Source: Bacilli bacterium (GTDB lineage: Bacteria > Bacillota_I > Bacilli_A > RF39 > UBA660). From it: DNA of 34,662 bases. The notes beneath the pieces are model-generated. The model was given only the letters and a program-made list of their open reading frames with translations. It searched no databases and was not told the origin of the DNA. Position numbers and translations under genes: made by a program. Positions 8,430 to 15,500 of the stretch are shown piece by piece (position 1 is the first letter of the stretch; the number at the start of each line of letters is the position of its first letter). The stretch is taken from positions 1 to 34,662 of the forward strand of contig JAAWGF010000016.1 of assembly GCA_022795155.1 (NCBI GenBank), read 5' to 3'.

Positions 8430-8753
8430 ATGTTATTTAATAAAAATTGTTGTGGACCTATGCCACAATTTGACAGGTGTTGCGATGGTGGTATGATGGC
8501 TCCTCAACCAATGCCACAGATGGGTCGTGGATGTTGTGATATGAATCAAACAAGAGAACAATGTATCGTTGAACCAACTATTAATAAATGCATTGAAAAA
8601 GAATTCTATCATGAAGTACCACATGTATGCCCAATACATACTCATGTTATAAATCGCCACATTTACAATCATAGCTATACTCCACAATATACATGTTCAG
8701 AAGAAAATCAAGTTTGTAACATTGATAACGGTCCATGTTGTAAATTTGTTTAA
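8430..8753 (+). CDS. CotD-like spore coat protein, Cys/His/Met-rich
   Basis: A 107-residue protein full of Cys, His, Met and Pro: CC pairs at the N-terminus (NKNCCGPMPQ, DRCCDGG, RGCCDMN) and near the C-terminus (GPCCKFV), and a His-rich segment HVCPIHTHVINRHIYNHSYT resembling the CotD family. CotD proteins are small inner-coat components made late in sporulation in the mother cell, and Cys/His cross-linking is expected. ATG 8430 is chosen over GTG 8424 because GGGGG (8416-8420) then sits nine bases upstream. A SigK-type sigma gene is present about 23 kb away. The assignment rests on composition and the His/Cys pattern, so it is probable rather than certain. Confidence 0.7.
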   Translation: MLFNKNCCGPMPQFDRCCDGGMMAPQPMPQMGRGCCDMNQTREQCIVEPTINKCIEKEFYHEVPHVCPIHTHVINRHIYNHSYTPQYTCSEENQVCNIDNGPCCKFV

Positions 8754-8756
8754 ATC

Positions 8757-8797
8757 AAAAAAGAATAGGTTACATTTTAGATTATCTATTCTTTTTT
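8757..8797. terminator. Bidirectional terminator between cotD and the double-HTH gene
   Basis: A 12-base perfect stem, AAAAAAGAATAG (8757-8768) with CTATTCTTTTTT (8786-8797), encloses a 17-base loop. It has T runs on both strands and sits between converging genes, including the last codons of the minus-strand gene. Confidence 0.8.
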
Positions 8798-9228
8798 TCG
8801 TTTCTACCACATAACCAATCAAGAGAAATATTAAATTGCGTCGCAATTTGATAAGCAAAAACAGTTAGTAATAAAGTTTTACCGTGTTCATAGGCACTAA
8901 TCGTTGAATGTGATGTATTTAGTATTTTTGCTAAGGAACTTTGACTTAACTTTTCTTTTTTTCTAAATATTGATAATCTTGTGCCTATAATAACTTTATC
9001 TAGTTGTAAGCTATAATAGTTTTCATTTTTACAACTTGAAATACCTATTATATAATCCATATTTACATTATAATAAATACATAGTTTATTTAGATGGTGG
9101 AGAGGAATAAAAGCTTCGCCAGTTTCCCAGCGATTATAAGTGGATTTACTAACATTTAATATTTTTGCTATATCTCTTTGAGTTAGTTCGCTATTTTCCC
9201 TTAATTCTCTTATTTTTTCGAAAATCAT
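8782..9228 (-). CDS. XRE-family regulator with two tandem helix-turn-helix domains
   Basis: The 148-residue protein contains two Cro/CI-type HTH domains and little else: the first about 5-60 (LTQRDIAKILNVSKSTYNRW) and the second about 80-135 (LSQSSLAKILNTSHSTISAY). Both end in the ...LDWLCG/MDYIIG pattern of HTH_3 proteins. Such tandem proteins can bind one palindrome as a monomer-like unit. It begins at ATG 9228 with AGGTGAAG upstream and diverges from a 62-residue gene. The imperfect palindrome at 9281-9300 between them is a likely operator. The ligand is unknown. Confidence 0.88.
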   Translation of the reverse strand: MIFEKIRELRENSELTQRDIAKILNVSKSTYNRWETGEAFIPLHHLNKLCIYYNVNMDYIIGISSCKNENYYSLQLDKVIIGTRLSIFRKKEKLSQSSLAKILNTSHSTISAYEHGKTLLLTVFAYQIATQFNISLDWLCGRNEKKNR

Positions 9229-9280
9229 ATACTACTTCACCTATATATAATTTTCTCATTAAAAAGTATATTCGTAAATT

Positions 9281-9300
9281 TTGTCCCTTATATGCGACAA
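9281..9300. promoter_or_regulatory. 20-bp imperfect palindrome, candidate operator
   Basis: TTGTCCCTTATATGCGACAA pairs with its own reverse complement at 16 of 20 positions, with perfect TTGTC/GACAA ends. It covers the -35 region of the promoter for the 62-residue gene (extended -10 TGTTATAAT at 9304-9312) and lies in the control region of the divergent double-HTH gene. Confidence 0.55.
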
Positions 9301-9303
9301 TTG

Positions 9304-9312
9304 TGTTATAAT
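9304..9312 (+). promoter_or_regulatory. Extended -10 element for the 62-residue gene
   Basis: TGTTATAAT is a perfect extended -10 element 23 bases upstream of the ATG. No good -35 hexamer is present, as is common for extended -10 promoters. Confidence 0.6.
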
Positions 9313-9334
9313 GTATAAAGAGAGAAGTGATTTT

Positions 9335-9523
9335 ATGAATTATTTTATAAAAAAGTACTATAAAATATTATCGCAATTAGATAATTATAAAAATGATATT
9401 ATTAATTTAGACAAAAAGGCTGGAAATAATGTATATAGTAAATATGTTAATGAAATTGATAATCTTTTATTACAAAAATATATTAAATTTGAAAAGCTAT
9501 TAAGTGAAATAAAAGAAGATTAA
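9335..9523 (+). CDS. Small hypothetical protein (62 aa)
   Basis: A short, charged, probably helical protein, MNYFIKKYYKILSQLDNYKN at its start, with no membrane segment. ATG 9335 follows AGAGAAGTGATTTT; the longer frame from TTG 9281 would overlap the promoter and is rejected. It diverges from the double-HTH regulator, and its stop overlaps the stop of the converging pseudouridine synthase gene. It may be the target of the neighbouring regulator. Confidence 0.6.
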   Translation: MNYFIKKYYKILSQLDNYKNDIINLDKKAGNNVYSKYVNEIDNLLLQKYIKFEKLLSEIKED

Positions 9524-10368
9524 TTAACCAAATTTTCAAATGTTAAAGGTATATCCGTTTTAAAAGTCATTACTTTGTTAGTAATTGGATTTTTGATTAT
9601 TAATTTATCAGCATGTAATCCAAAGATATTTGTATATTTAGTGTCATTGCCATATTTGTTGTCACCAACAATAGGATGATTAATACTTTTCATAGCAACA
9701 CGTATTTGATTTTTCCTACCAGTTTTTATTTCAATTTCTAATAATGAAAAATTTTTATTACTTTTTAAGACCTTGTAATAGGTAATGGCCTGTTTGCCTG
9801 TTTTATCATTTGTTGCATACACATAGAAATTATTGTTTTCTTTTAAAAATTGAATAATAGTGTCTTCTTCTTTTCCTATCTCACCATGCACAAGTGCTAC
9901 ATAACCTCGATATTTAGCTAAGGAATCCCAATTATCTTGATATAATTTTTTTATTTTTTCACTTTTAGCAAACATAACAATACCCGATGTTTCTTTATCT
10001 AATCTGTGAATTACAAAAACCTTAGCATTTTTATTTAGTGTTTTTAAATAGGTACTTACTATATGGTATAGTGTTTTTTCTTTTTCTTTTAATGTTCCAA
10101 CTGTTAGCAAATTAGTTGGTTTATTAACGACAATAATATTCTTATCTTCATAAATAATATCTATATTATCATTTAATTTTGAATTAAAGTTAGTAATAGT
10201 TATAATATCATTAATTTTTAATCCAAAATTATATTGAGTAATTTTTTTTTGATTAACTAAAATATTGCCATTTGTCAATTTTTTTTTAGCTTCTTTATGG
10301 GTATATTTTAAGTTATTTATTAAGTAGTCCATTAAAATATATTCTTTATTAATTACATAATCTTGCAC
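9520..10368 (-). CDS. RluA-family 23S rRNA pseudouridine synthase (RluD-like)
   Basis: The protein of about 282 residues has an N-terminal S4-like RNA-binding region (DYLINNLKYTHKEAKKKLTN, then GNILVNQKKI) and the RluA catalytic domain with VIHRLDKETSGIVMFAKS, in which the Asp is the nucleophile. The downstream block KTGRKNQIRVAMKSINHPIV is the conserved KxGRxHQIR-type motif, with Asn in place of His. Start GTG 10368 is preferred because GGATGTGAT precedes it at normal spacing; ATG 10392 lies upstream of that site. The target site (RluD-type U1911/1915/1917 or another) cannot be read from sequence. An A9 run in the S4 region is in frame. Confidence 0.9.
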   Translation of the reverse strand: MQDYVINKEYILMDYLINNLKYTHKEAKKKLTNGNILVNQKKITQYNFGLKINDIITITNFNSKLNDNIDIIYEDKNIIVVNKPTNLLTVGTLKEKEKTLYHIVSTYLKTLNKNAKVFVIHRLDKETSGIVMFAKSEKIKKLYQDNWDSLAKYRGYVALVHGEIGKEEDTIIQFLKENNNFYVYATNDKTGKQAITYYKVLKSNKNFSLLEIEIKTGRKNQIRVAMKSINHPIVGDNKYGNDTKYTNIFGLHADKLIIKNPITNKVMTFKTDIPLTFENLVN

Positions 10369-10434
10369 TATAATCACATCCAAACTAATCATACACTATA
10401 ATTTTAATTTTTTAAATATTTTTAATAAATTTTC

Positions 10435-10463
10435 TTGAACTGACGCATAATAATATGTATAAT
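10435..10463 (+). promoter_or_regulatory. Promoter for the M29 aminopeptidase
   Basis: TTGAAC (10435-10440) and TATAAT (10458-10463) are 17 bases apart. The apparent ATG at 10462 lies inside the -10 box, so translation must start downstream. Confidence 0.8.
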
Positions 10464-10485
10464 GAAGCTGAAAGGAATGATAATA

Positions 10486-11724
10486 TTGAATGAATTATAT
10501 CAAAAGTATGCTAGGGTTTTGTTGGAAAAAGGTGTTAATTTACAAAAAAATCAACCTCTTTTAATCTCAGCGCCAATTGAAGCGGTTGATTTTGTTAGAG
10601 TTTTAACACAAACTGCGTGTGAGATGGGGACACAAGATATTTATTTTGATTGGCTGGATGCTTATTTACAACATAGCTTATTAAAAAATTGGGAAATTGA
10701 TAAGCTAAATGAAACAACTTTTTATAATAAAGAAATTTATGATCAATATGCCAAAAAAGATGCGGCTTTTTTAATGCTTTATGCCGATGATTCTGATTTA
10801 ATGCAAGATATTGATAAAGAAAAATTGTCAAGTACTGCTAAAATGTCGAGATCTAGTCGACCATTATATAAACAAAGACAATTGAATGCTGAAATTGGAT
10901 GGTGTATAGCTAGTGTTGCTACCCAAATTTGGGCTAATAAAATTTTTCCAAACGATGATAAGGCTTTAGAAAAATTATGGAATACTATTTTTAAATGCTG
11001 TTTAATTGATACAAAAGATCCAATTGATAGTTGGAATCAGAAATTAAAAAAATTAGAAGAAAGATGTTCTATTTTAAATAATTTAAATTTACAAAGTTTA
11101 CATTATAAGAATAGTTTAGGAACGGATCTGAATATAAAATTATTGAAAAATCATCTTTGGTGTAGTGGTTTTGAAAAATTACAAGATGGTCGTGATTATA
11201 TTGCGAATATTCCAACAGAAGAAATATTTACTTCTCCTGATAAATTTGGAACAAATGGGATTGTTTATTCATCTAAACCACTTGTTTATAATGGTGGGGT
11301 AATTGATGATTTACAATTAGTTTTTAAGGATGGTAAAGTAATAGAGGCTGTTTCTAAATCAAATCAGACTTTGCTAGATAATATTATTAATTCATTCCCT
11401 AATATGGATTATTTAGGTGAGGTAGCACTTGTTGATTATGATTCACTAATATCTAATTCAAATCTTATTTTTTATGAAACATTATATGATGAAAATGCTG
11501 CTTGTCATTTAGCATTGGGTAAAGGTTTCCCAACTTGTGTTTTAAATGGAACAAATTTGTCTGATAATGAAAAAGAATCATTAGGATTAAATGATTCTAA
11601 AGGACATGTTGATTTTATGATTGGAACTAGCGATTTAACTATTACTGGAAAAACAATTGATAATGAAGAGGTAACTATTTTTGAAAATGGTAATTTTAAT
11701 AAGCAACTTATAAAAACTAGGTAA
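10486..11724 (+). CDS. M29-family metallo-aminopeptidase (AmpS/PepS-like)
   Basis: Cytoplasmic dinuclear-metal aminopeptidase that trims N-terminal residues from peptides. The 412-residue protein matches the family over its full length: N-terminal NELYQKYARVLLEKGVNLQK, the metal-ligand blocks NIPTEEIFTSPD and GEVALVDYDS (Glu ligands), FYETLYDENAACHLALG (His and neighbouring Tyr), and HVDFMIGTSDL (His and Asp ligands). I choose TTG 10486 because the family starts with (M)NELY, GGAAT lies upstream, and the promoter excludes the ATG at 10462. ATG 10477 is an alternative. It converges on a VanY-type gene and they share a terminator. Confidence 0.93.
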   Translation: MNELYQKYARVLLEKGVNLQKNQPLLISAPIEAVDFVRVLTQTACEMGTQDIYFDWLDAYLQHSLLKNWEIDKLNETTFYNKEIYDQYAKKDAAFLMLYADDSDLMQDIDKEKLSSTAKMSRSSRPLYKQRQLNAEIGWCIASVATQIWANKIFPNDDKALEKLWNTIFKCCLIDTKDPIDSWNQKLKKLEERCSILNNLNLQSLHYKNSLGTDLNIKLLKNHLWCSGFEKLQDGRDYIANIPTEEIFTSPDKFGTNGIVYSSKPLVYNGGVIDDLQLVFKDGKVIEAVSKSNQTLLDNIINSFPNMDYLGEVALVDYDSLISNSNLIFYETLYDENAACHLALGKGFPTCVLNGTNLSDNEKESLGLNDSKGHVDFMIGTSDLTITGKTIDNEEVTIFENGNFNKQLIKTR

Positions 11725-11735
11725 TCCTAGTTTTT
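11712..11735. terminator. Bidirectional terminator shared by the aminopeptidase and vanY-type genes
   Basis: A ten-base perfect stem AAAAACTAGG/CCTAGTTTTT with a TAAT tetraloop; the stop codon of the plus-strand gene lies in the loop region. T runs occur in both directions. Confidence 0.9.
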
Positions 11736-12311
11736 CTTTAAATATTCTTCAAGTGTTAATTTTTTTGTATGGACTTCTTTCGCATATCCACCAATATATC
11801 TATAATGCCATGGCTCATATTTAAAACCTGTTATATGTTCTTTACCTTTAGGATATCTTAAAATGAATCCATATTTATAAGAATTATCATTCATCCATAT
11901 AAATTCTTTGGTTTTTTCAAATTCATTATAATCACCAATAGAACCTCTAACATCAATAGCAAGACCTGTTTGGTGCTCGGAATGCCCAGGTCTAGCTGAA
12001 CAATTATCGGCGTAAATATTCCCGTATTCTTTTACATAGTTATTATATAATTTTTCTTGATAATAATAATCGCGGTATGTTGATTCAGCTTTTATATCAT
12101 AACCTAATTTTTTAGCGCTTTCACATAATTTTTCAAAAGCTTCTTTCGCTTCACTTCTTAATAATTTTTTACCAACTGCATAATTTAAATTAATTACTTC
12201 TAAATTATTAGGAATAAATCCTTCATATAATTTATTATTTTTATTAACCAATACTAATAAATCATCAGGATTTTCAATTACCGAAATATTTTCATAGAAA
12301 TCATTATTCAA
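11727..12311 (-). CDS. VanY-type D-alanyl-D-alanine carboxypeptidase (M15B), intact motifs
   Basis: Zinc carboxypeptidase that removes the terminal D-Ala of peptidoglycan stem peptides. The 194-residue protein keeps the M15 signature: ARPGHSEHQTGLAIDV (SxHxxGxAxD, Zn ligands His and Asp) and EPWHYRYIGG (catalytic Glu and Zn-ligand His). The earlier STYRDYYYQEKLYNNYV segment matches the family's SGYRxxxxQ motif. It has no signal peptide or membrane anchor, unusual for an enzyme acting on the wall, so either it is exported by another route or acts on cytoplasmic muropeptides. Start TTG 12311 follows ATGGTGGT; the upstream ATG at 12323 overlaps that site. Confidence 0.9.
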   Translation of the reverse strand: MNNDFYENISVIENPDDLLVLVNKNNKLYEGFIPNNLEVINLNYAVGKKLLRSEAKEAFEKLCESAKKLGYDIKAESTYRDYYYQEKLYNNYVKEYGNIYADNCSARPGHSEHQTGLAIDVRGSIGDYNEFEKTKEFIWMNDNSYKYGFILRYPKGKEHITGFKYEPWHYRYIGGYAKEVHTKKLTLEEYLKKN

Positions 12312-12358
12312 TATAACCACCATTACATTTTATGAATTCAATTTTTATTATATAACTT

Positions 12359-12388
12359 AATGTAAATAATTTATAATCTAATGTAAAT
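12359..12388. repeat. Two AATGTAAAT direct repeats in a divergent promoter region
   Basis: AATGTAAAT occurs at 12359-12367 and 12380-12388, 21 bases apart, i.e. two helical turns, between the vanY-type gene and the split zinc-protein gene. A related inverted copy (ATTACATTT) lies at 12322-12330. Spacing and location suggest a regulator site, but the AT-rich context makes chance possible. Confidence 0.35.
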
Positions 12389-12437
12389 CTTATAGTCTTT
12401 TCTAAATAAATTTGATATTATAAAAATGGTGGTAATA

Positions 12438-12614
12438 ATGGATGAATTTGATTTATTATGTAACTTTGATGATTTCTATTTAAGCATAAAAGATATAATT
12501 ATCGATGAAATCTTAAAATATCACGATATTGAAGAACAAGAGCGGATTAAGGAAAAATTTAATAAAGCTCTAATATTATTTTATGATGAAGATAAAGAAA
12601 AAAAGCTTATTTAG
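12438..12614 (+). CDS. Split zinc-metalloprotein gene, first frame
   Basis: The 58-codon first piece starts at ATG 12438 behind GGTGGTAATA (MDEFDLLCNFDDFYLSIKDI...). It is acidic, has no signal peptide, and stops at TAG 12612-12614. The frame is interrupted at the A7 run 12598-12604; a -1 shift there continues directly into the 12605-13399 frame. With both -1 shifts restored the whole protein is about 543 residues. The first ATG at 12426 overlaps the ribosome binding site and was not used. Confidence 0.6.
   Translation: MDEFDLLCNFDDFYLSIKDIIIDEILKYHDIEEQERIKEKFNKALILFYDEDKEKKLI
12598..12604 (+). other. A7 slippery site, -1 junction 1 of the split zinc-protein gene
   Basis: The zero frame reads GAA AAA AAG, containing A AAA AAG, the heptamer used by E. 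coli dnaX. A -1 step after AAG gives GCT TAT TTA GAT and the frame that runs to 13399. No clear upstream stimulatory Shine-Dalgarno or downstream hairpin is visible. Confidence 0.6.
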
Positions 12615-13399
12615 ATGGTTTAATTGACAATAAAGATGTTAAATTAATAAAAAAATTATTTGATAAGTTTAATATTAAATATAATGACGACAACTTTAAA
12701 AGTAAAAGAAATGATTTATATATGTTTAGTATTATAAGTTCACTACCATTTGATGTTATTTTTGATAGTGGGTATAAATTAAGAAATCATTTAACGGAAA
12801 AAATTGTTAAAGATTTATATTTAGAACTAGGTTTTAAATTAGAAGATAATGAGGATGTATTAACTAAGATAAGAACTGATAAAGAATTGTATTCGTATTT
12901 TAAAGCAATGAATAATTATCGACTAACATTGGTTGATGAATTTAATAACTATAAAAACTATATTTATACAAGATATAATAGATTTTATCACAATCAAGAG
13001 AGTCTAGCTAAAAGAGAAGAAGAAACAAGCATTAATTTATATAAAGAGTTTATTAAATTTTTATTAGATAATAATTTAGTTAATAATAGAGATAAAGAAA
13101 AATTAAAGGGAAATGGAATTGATGGTATAAAAAGTTATTTAGATTTATTTTGTTTAGATCTATTTGAAAATAAAATATATAGTGATTTTTCATTTAAAGT
13201 AGGTGGAATTGATTTTCTTAAAGAAAATAAATATGATAAAAATTTGGAAAAAACAAAAAAATATCTTTTTGATGATTGTGGTATCTCTAAAGACAATCTA
13301 GATGAAAAAATAGATATGGTTTTAGATTGTCGAGAATCATTGCGTAATAAATATTTAATAGCCACTCTTGGAGAATTACCTGAAATAAAAAAATATTAA
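12605..13399 (+). CDS. Split zinc-metalloprotein gene, second frame
   Basis: This frame is open from just after a TAA at 12593-12595 to 13399, giving about 264 residues when joined to the first piece (AYLDGLIDNKDVKLIKKLFD...). Its first in-frame ATG, 12722, has no ribosome binding site, which argues that it is not an independent gene. It is highly charged and helical, with no recognised domain and no membrane segment. It ends ...PEIKKY-stop at a second A7 run. Confidence 0.55.
   Translation, partial: AYLDGLIDNKDVKLIKKLFDKFNIKYNDDNFKSKRNDLYMFSIISSLPFDVIFDSGYKLRNHLTEKIVKDLYLELGFKLEDNEDVLTKIRTDKELYSYFKAMNNYRLTLVDEFNNYKNYIYTRYNRFYHNQESLAKREEETSINLYKEFIKFLLDNNLVNNRDKEKLKGNGIDGIKSYLDLFCLDLFENKIYSDFSFKVGGIDFLKENKYDKNLEKTKKYLFDDCGISKDNLDEKIDMVLDCRESLRNKYLIATLGELPEIKKY
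13387..13393 (+). other. A7 slippery site, -1 junction 2 of the split zinc-protein gene
   Basis: The zero frame reads ATA AAA AAA TAT TAA (A AAA AAA heptamer). A -1 step gives ATA TTA AAA AAT GTA TAT GAT TTT ATG, in frame with the HExxH-containing third segment. Confidence 0.6.
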
Positions 13400-14067
13400 A
13401 AAATGTATATGATTTTATGAATCAAAAGAATTTTATGATAGAACCAGATTTATTCGCAAATGCCTTTTTATTGAAAAATTTAATTTTAGATGATAGTGAA
13501 AAGTTGTATGGAAGTAATCATGCTAAAAATAAAGTAGGATGCTGGAGTAATGATAATAAATATGTAATAAAGATTTTAAAAGTTGCACCTTTAGATAGTT
13601 TTAATTTTGATAGCGATTATATTGAAATACTAATTCACGAGATGATTCATATTAGTGATAATGCTCGCAATATAGGTATATTAGACGAAATATTAGTGGA
13701 AAAATTGGCTTGGAAAATATATAATTCAATAATTGAAAGAATATTAGCTAAATACCCATATTTAAAACTTGACGCTTTAAAAAACATTCCTGCTTATAAT
13801 AAATTATCCTCTTTAGTAGGTGACTTTGTTGATGAAAATTTTGATATATTATTAAAAGGAAAAGAAAGCGGAAATATAGAATACTTTTATGAAAAATTTG
13901 GTAAAGATAATTTTGATGCATTTACAAATTATATAAATGAAAAATATGAATTAATGTGTCAATATAATTTATCTAGTGAGCAGTTATTAGAACAAAAAGA
14001 TAATATTGATGAAATAAAAGATAATATGAGAAATTATTTAACTAATAATAATCATAAACATAAATAA
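13393..14067 (+). CDS. Split zinc-metalloprotein gene, third frame with HExxH
   Basis: The C-terminal piece contains HEMIH (13636-13650), preceded by DYIEILI and followed after 12 residues by an Asp-Glu and then another Glu (ILDEILVEKLAWKIYN). This HExxH...E layout is typical of zincin metallopeptidases, where the two His and a downstream Glu bind zinc and the first Glu is the catalytic base. An in-frame ATG at 13417 lacks a ribosome binding site. The segment ends with His/Lys-rich NHKHK. Protease activity is inferred from the motif only; the family was not recognised. A terminator follows. Confidence 0.6.
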   Translation: MLKNVYDFMNQKNFMIEPDLFANAFLLKNLILDDSEKLYGSNHAKNKVGCWSNDNKYVIKILKVAPLDSFNFDSDYIEILIHEMIHISDNARNIGILDEILVEKLAWKIYNSIIERILAKYPYLKLDALKNIPAYNKLSSLVGDFVDENFDILLKGKESGNIEYFYEKFGKDNFDAFTNYINEKYELMCQYNLSSEQLLEQKDNIDEIKDNMRNYLTNNNHKHK

Positions 14068-14093
14068 AAATGTCTTCATATTATTTAGTTTTT

Positions 14094-14125
14094 AGCACAT
14101 ATAGTATTTATTTGTGCTTTTTTTT
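14094..14125 (+). terminator. Intrinsic terminator after the split zinc-protein gene
   Basis: AGCACA (14094-14099) pairs with TGTGCT (14113-14118), and T continues to 14125. The following 215 bases to the next start hold no convincing gene; an AT-only inverted repeat (14210-14219 with 14225-14234) is the only other structure. Confidence 0.75.
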
Positions 14126-14340
14126 GACTAAAACTATATTCTAAACTATATTATAACAATTCAAGCATAAAAAAAGCCGTTTAATGTAATTTTATGATAA
14201 ATTAAAATAATAAATATATTAGATATATATTTATTATATAAAATTATATATTTTCTTTTTTATGTATTTTAGAGTGACAAGTGTTATGAGACGATTTAAC
14301 ATTTTGAAATATAATATACTGTAAAAAGGAAAAGGAGTTG

Positions 14341-15444
14341 ATGTTTATTAATACAAATAAACAAATAATTAGTGGAAAGAACGAAATTAGCTTAAATAAA
14401 ATACAAAAAAATTCACTTTGTGAATTAAAAATTGAAATTAGTTCTGACACAATTATACCAAAAAATGAAGAACTCATTATTTATGTTGATAATGCTAGTT
14501 CTAAAAATCAAACTTTAAATAGAAAGGAGTATATTGTTAATTTAGATGATTATTCGAAATCATTTGATAAAGTTGGTGATGAAATCACATTAAATATTTC
14601 CAATGAGAAAAGGTTGGCTACACCTTTCATGGATAAAGTAAAAGATGTAAACCAAACCTTAGACGAAAATAGGAATATAGCATCATCAAATTTAGGTATC
14701 GAACTATTTGATGATACATCTTATATATATACAAATTATGAAAATGCGATTATAACATTAGCCTATATTGATGATGAAAATATCATTAATCCTCTTAATG
14801 AAGAAGCTACACTACAAGTAAGTTCTGATTTTTCATTAGATGACATTTATTTTAAGGATGCTTTTACGAAATCAGGCGATAAACTTAATCTAGAAGTTAA
14901 TAATGCCAATATTGATTGTCTATTGTCAAGAAATAATAAATTTAGTCTTGATAGTAATGGTAATTTAGTTGTTAATAGTATTACAACTAATAGTGGTAAT
15001 AACCAATTAACGAAGCAAGATATTTGTAATTTTATCTATCCAATTGGCAGTATTTATATGTCGCAAAATAATACTAGTCCAGCTACTTTATTTGGTGGTA
15101 CTTGGTCAAGAATTAATGGCTACTATTTATATGCTGGAACAGGTGGGACAACAGCTGGAAGTAATACATCAGGGGTAGCTAGTGGCAATACTGGTAGTAC
15201 GACTCTAACAATAAACCAAATACCAGCTCATGAACATGATGTTGCGATTGGTTGGTCATCATCGGGAGTTAATAATAATGAAAGACATATTTTCTCAGAT
15301 AATACAGGTTTTTATGGAGATGCTCAATTTATGCGTGCAAGATCAACTGGTGGAGGCCAAGGGCATACGCATACATTAAATAATCATACGCATACTGTTA
15401 CGCCATTAAGATATGAAGTATATGCATGGCGTAGAACCGCATAA
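14341..15444 (+). CDS. Phage tail-fibre/collar-tip-like protein
   Basis: A 367-residue protein in two parts. The N-terminal 220 residues are beta-rich and unrecognised. The C-terminal part (about 225-367) has the tail-fibre tip layout: FIYPIGSIYMSQNNTSPATL, FGGTWSRI, a Gly/Thr-rich stretch, then HxH motifs AHEHD and GHTHTLNNHTHTV, ending YEVYAWRRTA. In T4-type fibres such HxH motifs bind iron in a trimeric needle. It is the receptor-binding end of phage tails or tailocins, yet no other phage gene is nearby. ATG 14341 follows AAAAGGAAAAGGAG. It lies 56 bases before the RHS gene on the same strand. Host or target-cell binding is inferred. Confidence 0.75.
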   Translation: MFINTNKQIISGKNEISLNKIQKNSLCELKIEISSDTIIPKNEELIIYVDNASSKNQTLNRKEYIVNLDDYSKSFDKVGDEITLNISNEKRLATPFMDKVKDVNQTLDENRNIASSNLGIELFDDTSYIYTNYENAIITLAYIDDENIINPLNEEATLQVSSDFSLDDIYFKDAFTKSGDKLNLEVNNANIDCLLSRNNKFSLDSNGNLVVNSITTNSGNNQLTKQDICNFIYPIGSIYMSQNNTSPATLFGGTWSRINGYYLYAGTGGTTAGSNTSGVASGNTGSTTLTINQIPAHEHDVAIGWSSSGVNNNERHIFSDNTGFYGDAQFMRARSTGGGQGHTHTLNNHTHTVTPLRYEVYAWRRTA

Positions 15445-15500
15445 ATTATTTCTTTTTAAAATTACTTTGACAAAACTTAATTTAAAAGGAGAGGATAATT

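Noticed and set aside
14210-14234. AT-only inverted repeat upstream of the fibre-tip gene
   Set aside because: Low-complexity arms of A and T are expected by chance in this composition.
14341-15444. Prophage or tailocin call from the fibre-tip gene
   Set aside because: No capsid, terminase, sheath, tube, baseplate or lysis genes are visible; the protein is better treated as a stand-alone or RHS-linked gene.
15467-15499. TTGACA upstream of the RHS gene
   Set aside because: The nearest GATAAT is 21 bases away and overlaps the ribosome binding site; not a convincing promoter.
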